Source: an uncultured Alkalilimnicola sp.
Lineage (GTDB): Bacteria > Pseudomonadota > Gammaproteobacteria > Nitrococcales > AK92
Length of the DNA: 64,000 bases
Direction: 5' to 3'
NCBI GenBank assembly: GCA_937951875.1
Contig: CALGAN010000013.1
Coordinates: forward strand, 1-64,000
The notes below the pieces were generated by a model. The model had not been told where the DNA came from, made no database searches, and was given only the letters and a program-made list of their open reading frames with translations. Below, in pieces: positions 41,787 through 48,800 of the stretch. The stretch's first letter is position 1, and every line of letters starts with the position of its first letter. The position numbers and the translations under genes were made by a program.

Positions 41787-42044
41787 TCAGCGCTGCAGGC
41801 GCCCCAGTAGGTAACCCAGCAGCGCGGCGATGACGGCCAGGACGCCGGCCGACGTCAGCGGGTGCTGACTGACGTAGCGGCGCGTGGTGAGCGCCATGCG
41901 GTTCGCCTCGTCCGTCACGCGCTGAGCGCTCAGTTGGGCGATGCCGCCGTGCCGTCGTCCGCGCCGGCCGAGCAGCCGACGGCTCATCCTGCTGGCGTTT
42001 TCCTGCAAACGGTCGGTCATGGTTTTTCTCATCAGCAACGCCAT
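41787..42044 (-). CDS. small DUF883/ElaB-like membrane-anchored protein
   Basis: 85 residues, ATG 42044 with AGGAGG 6 nt upstream. A basic helical N-terminal region (RLLGRRGRRHGG then QRVTDEANRMALTTRRYVSQ) leads to one C-terminal membrane helix in HPLTSAGVLAVIAALLGYLL with a GRLQR tail. This layout matches the YqjD/ElaB/DUF883 group, which anchor ribosomes or stress factors to the inner membrane in stationary phase. Assignment to that family is by layout only. Confidence 0.6.
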   Translation of the reverse strand: MALLMRKTMTDRLQENASRMSRRLLGRRGRRHGGIAQLSAQRVTDEANRMALTTRRYVSQHPLTSAGVLAVIAALLGYLLGRLQR

Positions 42045-42369
42045 GCGTCCTCCTGGTTTGTGGTTGGGTTGGAATGTTCAGTACCGCTAATGGTTGGGGC
42101 GGCGGCAGTCCGCCCCAACGCGCTTGCGGGAAAACCTGTGGATAACTTTGTGGACAGGCCGAGGAAATGCTGGGAACGGAGTGGTGATAACCGCTTCGGG
42201 AGCCGCGAGCGCAAGCTGTGAAAACAATAGCTTGCTAGTAAGTGCAAGCCGTGCCGACGCCTCGAACCAGCCGATGCGCCGGTTCGAGGCGTCTGTGTAC
42301 AAACGCTGCGTGCGGCGGTGGAGAACGTGCGCGGCGCGGGCCCTCGAGCGGCGCCGCGCGCCGCCGTCG
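42045..42369. other. intergenic region with two hairpins and a DnaA-type 9-mer
   Basis: 325 bp without a gene. It contains GTTGGGGCGG-(7 nt)-CCGCCCCAAC (42093-42119, 10-bp stem), TGTGGATAA (42137-42145, complement of TTATCCACA) with TTGTGGACA just after, and a 13-bp stem GACGCCTCGAACC / GGTTCGAGGCGTC (42256-42293). Confidence 0.5.
42256..42293 (-). terminator. 13-bp stem hairpin after ferritin-like gene
   Basis: GACGCCTCGAACC pairs perfectly with GGTTCGAGGCGTC around a 12-nt loop, 77 bp beyond the stop of the ferritin-like gene ending at 42370. No T run follows on either strand. It is probably a transcript-end structure. Confidence 0.4.
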
Positions 42370-43125
42370 TCAGCCGCCGCCCTGCGCCGAACTCATCTGC
42401 CGCTCGGCGTCGGCCTTCACCGACTGCGTCAGCCACTGACGAACCAGCATGGCATGGCGCTGCTCGGTCTGCTCGGCGGCGCGGAAGCGGTCGGCCATGT
42501 CGCTCTGGCCAATCTGGTCGGCCAGTTCGATCAGCAGATTCCAGCCCTCGAGATCGGCCGCCTCGATGATCAGCAGCGAATGCAGCGCCTGCGACAGAGT
42601 GGTGCGCGGATCGGAGATCACCATCAGCGGCCCGCTGCCTTCGACCGCGGTGATGTCGGCCGAGGGCGTCATGGCGGTCGGGTCGGCGCCCAGCCCCTCG
42701 ATGGTTTCCTTGAGCATCTGGAAGTGCTGCAGCTCCTCGTCGCGGATCTGCATCAGCTGCTCGCGGGTGGGGCCGCCGTCCCAGCTGCCGAGCGCGTCGA
42801 GCTTGGTCAGCACGGCCTCGTACAGGCGCACGCCGGTGCGCTCGAACGCCAGCCGCTCGCCGAGCTTGTCGATCAGCACCGTCGGCTTGTGGCCCTTGAT
42901 GGTTTCCAGGACCGTGGTGGCCATGCCTTTCATCGAGCCGGCCGGCGGTACCGTGCCGACCGGGCTGGACTCGCGGTAGAAGGACTCGCGCGCCTGCACC
43001 AGCTCGGTAAGCTCCTCGCCGGGCCGGGACGGGCGTTCCTCGGTGATCTCCAGCAGCCGGCCGGCCTGGATCGGCGACATCTGTATGCCGGTGCGGTTCA
43101 TGCCGGTGGAAGTCGGGGTGGTCAT
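42370..43125 (-). CDS. ferritin-like di-iron protein, smaller partner
   Basis: 251 residues. The four-helix ferritin-like core carries paired metal motifs: FERTGVRLYEAVLTKLDAL with RDEELQHFQML, and IEAADLEGWNLLIEL with AEQTEQRHAMLVRQW (E...ExxH twice). An unstructured N-terminus of about 70 residues precedes it. Such proteins bind two irons for oxidation or storage; the exact role is not known. It lies 12 bp downstream of a larger ferritin-like gene on the same strand, so the two probably act together. Confidence 0.78.
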   Translation of the reverse strand: MTTPTSTGMNRTGIQMSPIQAGRLLEITEERPSRPGEELTELVQARESFYRESSPVGTVPPAGSMKGMATTVLETIKGHKPTVLIDKLGERLAFERTGVRLYEAVLTKLDALGSWDGGPTREQLMQIRDEELQHFQMLKETIEGLGADPTAMTPSADITAVEGSGPLMVISDPRTTLSQALHSLLIIEAADLEGWNLLIELADQIGQSDMADRFRAAEQTEQRHAMLVRQWLTQSVKADAERQMSSAQGGG

Positions 43126-43137
43126 AAAGAAGTCTCC

Positions 43138-44325
43138 CTACATGGTCTGGCGCGGCATGGCGTGGCGGTGGGCCACCTCGGTGCCGGGCTGCCAGATGTA
43201 GTCGGCGGCGACGGTCTCGGTGGCGGAGCCGTCGCGGTTGAGGTAGTCGCGGTAGGCGCGGGTGGCGGCGCTCTCGTTGACGTCCACGCCCTTCAGGAAG
43301 CGCGTGCCCTGGGCGGTGAGATCGACCTCCTGCGACAGCACCTGCCGGACGAACTCCCGATGGCTCTCGAAGCGGATCGGCTCGGGCAGCTCGGCGGGCA
43401 GCACCTCGGCCGGATCGCGCCGCTCGTGCTGCTTGAACAGCTCCATCACCACCTGCAGGTGGCCGAGCTCGTAGTCGACGAAGCGCTCCCAGATCTTCTT
43501 CAGGCGCGGGTTGGTCTCGGACTGCAGGCAGCTGTAGTAGTTGTAGACCTCGCAGGCTTCGTACAGCAGCCACTTCTCCAGCCAGCTCTCATTGGGATCG
43601 GCCAGCGACTCGTACTGCGTGACGTGTTGCTCCTCGATCGAGGCGATCTCGGCGTAGAGCTGGCGCGCCACCGGATCGGCGAAGGTCGGCCCGATGTTCA
43701 TGTAGAAATCGCGCGTCTGGTACTCGGCGGCGAAGATGGTCAGCGTGTGCAGCTTCGACAGCGGGTGCGCCTTGCTGCGGTCGTAGTGCTCGCGCAGATC
43801 GTCCTCCGGCGCCCGGTGCTCCACCATGGTCGGCCGCCCCGGCGCGATGTCGGTGTAGCACTGGGTGATGTTGTTGGCGTCCTTGCCTTCCAGCCGATCG
43901 AGCAGCGCGGAGTAGCGGTAGAGGTGGTCGAAGTCCTCCAGCATGCCGAAGCGGAAGGCTTGGGCCAGGTACTGATCCGGCTCCTTCATCGCCACCGCCG
44001 CGGTGACCTCGATGGCCACCTGCTCGTAGGCGATGGTGGTCTCCAGGCCGGACTGGTCGGGCGGCAGCAGCCAGTTGACCAGGGTCTGCTGGTGGTGCTC
44101 GACGCGCCGGATGCGCGCCAGCGGCAGCCGCAGATGGGCGTTGAAGCGCGCGCACAGATGCTGGAAGCGGTTCGCCTCCTGCTCGATGCCGTTCATGAGG
44201 ATTACCCGCACCCGGGTGAAGGCATCGTCGTCGAGCTTGCTGATCGGTTCGGGCGTGAGTTCGCGCCAGGTGAAGCGCTGCTGATCCAGCGCGACACCCT
44301 TCTCGTCCATGAGGTGCAGGGCCAT
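43138..44325 (-). CDS. ferritin-like di-iron protein, larger partner
   Basis: 395 residues from ATG 44325 (AAGGAGA upstream); an extension to 44388 has no ribosome site. Two ferritin-like halves are visible: TTIAYEQVAIEVT with FGMLEDFDHLYRYS and IASIEEQHVTQYE, then LYEACEVYNYYSCL with VDYELGHLQVVMELF. The Glu and ExxH residues expected for di-iron sites are present. It is cytosolic. Together with the 251-residue partner it may oxidise or store iron, or act in stress protection; this is inference from the fold only. Confidence 0.78.
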   Translation of the reverse strand: MALHLMDEKGVALDQQRFTWRELTPEPISKLDDDAFTRVRVILMNGIEQEANRFQHLCARFNAHLRLPLARIRRVEHHQQTLVNWLLPPDQSGLETTIAYEQVAIEVTAAVAMKEPDQYLAQAFRFGMLEDFDHLYRYSALLDRLEGKDANNITQCYTDIAPGRPTMVEHRAPEDDLREHYDRSKAHPLSKLHTLTIFAAEYQTRDFYMNIGPTFADPVARQLYAEIASIEEQHVTQYESLADPNESWLEKWLLYEACEVYNYYSCLQSETNPRLKKIWERFVDYELGHLQVVMELFKQHERRDPAEVLPAELPEPIRFESHREFVRQVLSQEVDLTAQGTRFLKGVDVNESAATRAYRDYLNRDGSATETVAADYIWQPGTEVAHRHAMPRQTM

Positions 44326-44514
44326 GAGGCTCTCCTTGCTGCTCTTGCGTGTGGGGCCAGAGATTAGGGTCTCGGCCCGGTACATCAAGCTTTTCTAATG
44401 GAGAGGGAGTAGCGATGGCGGAAGCTGGTAAACGCTCTGAAGGGCGCGGCGGCTAGGCGGGAGTGAAAACACGGCGGCCGGATGGGGCGCCGCTGCCGTG
44501 CGCGAACGGATCGC

Positions 44515-44835
44515 TTACTGCTGGCGCAGTTCGTCCAGCGAGCGCCCCGAGGACTCCCATTCCTTGATCCACTTCGGCTTGCGGCCGCGGCCGCTCCAGC
44601 CCTTGCTGGGATCCTGGGGATGGCGAAAGACCATCTGCCCCTTGGGGCGGCGGCTCTTCTCGTGTATGCCGATGCCGGTGATGAGATCCGCCAGCGTCAT
44701 GCCGTACTTCTCGGCGATGTCCTTCAGTTCCTGGCGGGCGGAACGCTGATCAATCCGGCGGCGGGCATCGAGTTCGTGCTCGACCTGCTTTTTCAGTTTC
44801 AGGAGTTCCTGACGGCTATAGGTGGAAAGATCCAT
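44515..44835 (-). CDS. H-NS-family nucleoid protein
   Basis: 106 residues from ATG 44835 (GAGG 8 nt upstream); GTG 44844 would add three residues. The N-terminal coiled-coil oligomerisation region is YSRQELLKLKKQVEHELDAR. The C-terminal DNA-binding part has the H-NS signature YRHP-like VFRHPQDPSKGWSGRGRKPK followed by WIKEW, where the GRGRKP loop enters the minor groove of AT-rich DNA. It probably silences AT-rich acquired DNA such as the patch at 12.3-14.1 kb. Confidence 0.92.
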   Translation of the reverse strand: MDLSTYSRQELLKLKKQVEHELDARRRIDQRSARQELKDIAEKYGMTLADLITGIGIHEKSRRPKGQMVFRHPQDPSKGWSGRGRKPKWIKEWESSGRSLDELRQQ

Positions 44836-45013
44836 TTTCTGCACCTCGGATTGAGCGAAGCTGATGTCTCGATAGGGGCAGAATTGCGCAAAACAAAGGC
44901 CGGAAACATATTGTCGCGCCGCGCCCGCCCGCCGCTATCGGCGGCGGGAATCGGGGCGGTTTATAGGGATGTGCGCGGCATATTCGCGCGGGTGGTTGGC
45001 GAGCGCCGCCGGC

Positions 45014-45679
45014 TCAACGGCACAGCGATTCGCAAGGAACGCCGTCGCCGTCCACATCGAGCCGGCGCAGGCCGCAGGTGTTGAGGTAAAAACGGGCTTC
45101 CTCGCACGAGCTCATCTGCGAGCAGTACTGCTTGCGGCCGCACACGAACGGGCCCTGCGAGTCGCGGGTCGGCTCCGACGCGCTCTTCTGGGCGCGGCGC
45201 CACTCCCAGGGCGGCTGCCGATCGGCCTCCGGCAACGCCCACAGACCGCGCTTGAGCGCCCGCGCCTCGTCTTCGAGCTGAAATAGGCGCTGATCCTTGG
45301 CGTATTGGCGATAAACCCAGGCGTAGCCTTCCGCCACCAGCTCGGCGTTGATGTCGCGACCGTCCAGATAGATACGGCCCACGGTGCGGCCATATCGGTC
45401 TTTTTCGCGGACTACCACCGTAACGTCTTTGCCGAACACCTTATCGGCCAGCGCTTGCCGGGAGCGGCTGCCGAATGGCTGGCGTTTCTCCGGCGTATCG
45501 ATTTCGGCGAGGCGCACTTTCACCTGCTGCTTGTCGGCGGTGAGCAGGGTAAGCGTGTCACCGTCGCTGACGGCGACCACCCGGCCGCTGAGGGTGCCGG
45601 CGGCGACACAGCTCAGCGCGAACCAGAAAGTCAGCAGGAAGGCGGGGATGACGAGGCGTATGGGCATATAACAGGCCAT
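45014..45679 (-). CDS. secreted thermonuclease-like protein with Excalibur domain
   Basis: 221 residues from ATG 45679; TTG 45706 and ATG 45667 are alternatives and none has a clear ribosome site. The signal peptide is MPIRLVIPAFLLTFWFALSC. The staphylococcal-nuclease fold has SDGDTLTLL, VRLAEIDTPEKRQPFG and REKDRYGRTVGRIYLDG, which supply the Asp/Arg/Glu residues of the catalytic site. The C-terminus is an Excalibur calcium-binding domain: CSQMSSCEEARFYLNTCGL and DVDGDGVPCESLC. It should degrade extracellular DNA in a Ca-dependent way. Confidence 0.9.
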   Translation of the reverse strand: MACYMPIRLVIPAFLLTFWFALSCVAAGTLSGRVVAVSDGDTLTLLTADKQQVKVRLAEIDTPEKRQPFGSRSRQALADKVFGKDVTVVVREKDRYGRTVGRIYLDGRDINAELVAEGYAWVYRQYAKDQRLFQLEDEARALKRGLWALPEADRQPPWEWRRAQKSASEPTRDSQGPFVCGRKQYCSQMSSCEEARFYLNTCGLRRLDVDGDGVPCESLCR

Positions 45680-45859
45680 CAGAAACAGCGAAAAAGCTGA
45701 ATCCAATAGTGTGCCCGCGCCGGTGTGTCAACAAGGTCGTTCCGCCGACGCCATGATCGCGCCGCCCTTCGCCATGGCCGTGCCCGCATTCGCCACGGTT
45801 GCGCCAGGCTGCCGATATATGCTCTAAGGCAGCGCAGCAAGAACAACGAAGGTCTCGCC

Positions 45860-48800
45860 ATGCGTAGCTCACTGCTCGCCGCCCTGGCTGTCATCGCCAT
45901 CTTTTTCGCTTCCAGGTTCGGTCTGTTCGAGCCGGCGCCGCTCGCGGTGAACGCGGCCGGCGCGGCGCCGCTGCGGGTGGATCGCATCACGCCCGAGGGC
46001 GAGGACGTGCCGGCCGGGCGGCAGGTGGTGATCCAGTTCAACCGCCCGGTGGTGTCGCTGGGGCGGATGGAGCGCCCGGCGGGGCAAGTGCCGGTGACCA
46101 TCACGCCGGCGCTGCGCTGCCAGTGGCGCTGGCTCAACACCAGCGCCTTGGCCTGCCAGCTCGGCGAGCGCGAGGCCATGGCGCCGGCCACCGTCTACAC
46201 CGTGCGCGTCGGCACCGGGCTGCGCGCCGAGGACGGCGGCGCGCTGGCCGCGCCGGTGGAGCGGCGCTTCGTCACCGAGCGGCCGCGCGTGGAGTGGGTG
46301 TCGTTCGAGCGCTGGCAGGCGCCGACCGTGCCGGTGCTGCGGGCGCGCTTCAACCTGCCGGTGACCCGCGAGTCGGTCGAGCGGGCGCTGTCCCTGGCGC
46401 TGCCCCAGCACGGTGGCAAGCGCGTCGCCCTGCAGGTGGTGGAGCTGGCCGACGAGGCCCGCCCGGGCTACGCCGTGCTGCCGCTGCCCGGCAGCGACCA
46501 GCTGCTGCTGGCTTATCTGCCGGGGCCGCAGGCGCCGCAGGATGCGCAGGCGCGCGACAGCTGGCTGCTGGCCCCGGTCGAGGCGCTGCCGGCCGACGCC
46601 ACTGCCGAGCTGTGGGTAGCGCCCGGGCTGCGCTCGCCGCGCGGACCGGAGGCCGGCGTGGAAGCGCGGGTGGCGCTGCGCTTCGACACCCTGCCCGAGT
46701 TCCGGTTCCTGGGCGTGCGCTGCACCGATTTGCGCGGTGAGGAGCTGCAGCTCGCCGGACCCGACGACGGCCGCTGCAACCCGCTGCGGTCGGTGTCGCT
46801 GTTGTTCTCCAGCCCAGTGATCGAGGAGGCGGTGCGCGATCACGTGCGTTTCACTCCCGATCTGGCCGGCGGCCGCGACGACTACGACCCGTGGGAGAAC
46901 CACGGCGGCTACTCGCGACTGGAATCGCCGCACGAGCGTGGCCGGGTCTATCCGGTGACCTTGCCCGAGCTGCTCAAGGCCGATCGGGTCTACCGGGCGC
47001 AGGAGGACGGCGAGCTGCGCGACGAGTTCGGCCGGGCCCTGCCGCAGCCGCTGGATGTCTCCTGGCGCACCGATCACCGCGCGCCGGAGCTGGTGCTGCT
47101 GCACGAGGATGCGGTGCTGGAGCAGGCGGTCGACTCCGAGCTGGCCATGGCGGTGACCAACCTTGCCGAGGTGGAGGTGAGCTATGCCGGCATCACCGCC
47201 GCCGGCGAGGTGCCGGCGGGCACCCGCACCATCGCCCTGCCCGAGGTGCGGGATGTGGCCTTCCTCGAGCCGATCGGCGTGCGCGACATGCTGCAGGGGC
47301 GCTCCGGTGCGCTGTGGGGCGAGCTGAGGCCGCGTCCGGCGGCCGAGCGCACGCGCTCGGAATGGGATTTCTTCGCGCAGGTCACGCCCTTCCAGGTGCA
47401 CGTCAAGCTCGGTCATTTCGGCAGCCTGGTGTGGGTGACCGAGCTGGCCAGCGGCCAGCCGGTGGCCGACGCCCAGGTCAGCGTCCATCGCGGCAACTAC
47501 GCGCGGCTGGCCGACCTCGGCGCGGCGCTGGTGCAGGCGCGTACCGACGCCGAGGGCCTGGCGCGCCTGCCCGGCAGCGACGCGCTCGATCCCGAGCTGG
47601 CCTATCGCTACGTCTGGCAGCGCGACGATCAGCGGCTGCTGGTGAAGGTGGTGCGCGGCGATGCCATGGCGCTGCTGCCGCTCGACTATCGCTTCGGCAT
47701 CGACGCCGGCCGCGTCTCCGACTGGGAAGTGTCGGCGGTGAGCCTGCCGCGCAACGGTCACCTGCGCGCCTGGGGCGCCACCGCCCAGGGCATCTACCGG
47801 GCCGGCGAGACCGTCCGCTACAAGCTTTTCGTTCGCAATCAGGACGAGCGCACCCTGATCGCGCCGCCGCCGGGGCCGTATACCCTGACGGTGATCGACC
47901 CGATGGACCGGGAGGTGCATCGAGTCGAGGCGCTGACGCTGTCGTCGTTCGGCGCCTACGCCGGTGAGTTCGCCGTGCCCGCCACCGGCGCGGTGGGCTG
48001 GTATCGGTTCGTGCTCACCGCCGAGTTCCTGCCCGCGGAGCTGGAGCCGCTGCGGGTGCTGGTGAGCGATTTCACGCCGTCGCCGTTCCGGGTCGGCGTC
48101 GAGCTCAACGGCGAGCGTTTCGGCGTCGGCGACCGCATGGTGGTCGACACCGCGGCGCGCCTGCACGCCGGTGGCCCCTACGCCGAGGCCCCGGTGCGGG
48201 TGAACGTGCGCCTGCGCGAGCAGGCGCTCACGCCGGAGGATCCGCGCGCCCGCGGCTTCCGCTTCCAGACCCTCCTGGAAGACGACAACCGCGGTGTGCT
48301 TACCCTCTACGACCAGGAGGGGCGGGTCGACGCCGCCGGCGAGCTGCGCACGTCGTTCACCGTGGCCGACAACCCCATCCTCTACGGCGAGCTGTTGGTG
48401 GAAAGCAGCGTCAGCGACGACCGCGGCAAGTCGGTGGCCGGTTTTGCCCGCGCCCGCTACTACGGCCGCGACCGCTACGTGGGCCTCAGGAGCGCCGCCT
48501 GGGTGCTGGAGCAGGGCAAGCCGGCCGACATCCAGGCCGTGGTGGTGGACGACCGCGGCCGGCTCGCCGCTGGCACGCCGATCGAGCTCACGGTCGAATG
48601 GCGCGAGGTGACCGCCGCCCGCGTGAAGGGCGCCGGCAACGCCTACCTCACCCAGTTCCAGAGCCAGTGGCGCGAGAAGCACCGCTGCGCGCTGGTGTCC
48701 GCCGCCGAGCCGCAGGTCTGCCGCTTCACGCCGGCGCGCGCCGGCGAGTACCGGGTCACCGCCCGCATCAGCGACCGCCGCGGCCGCCCGCACCAGAGCA

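Noticed and set aside
42137..42150. A chromosome origin suggested by the DnaA-type box
   Set aside because: There is only one perfect box. No dnaA, dnaN, gyrB or rpmH lies nearby, and there is no AT-rich unwinding region.
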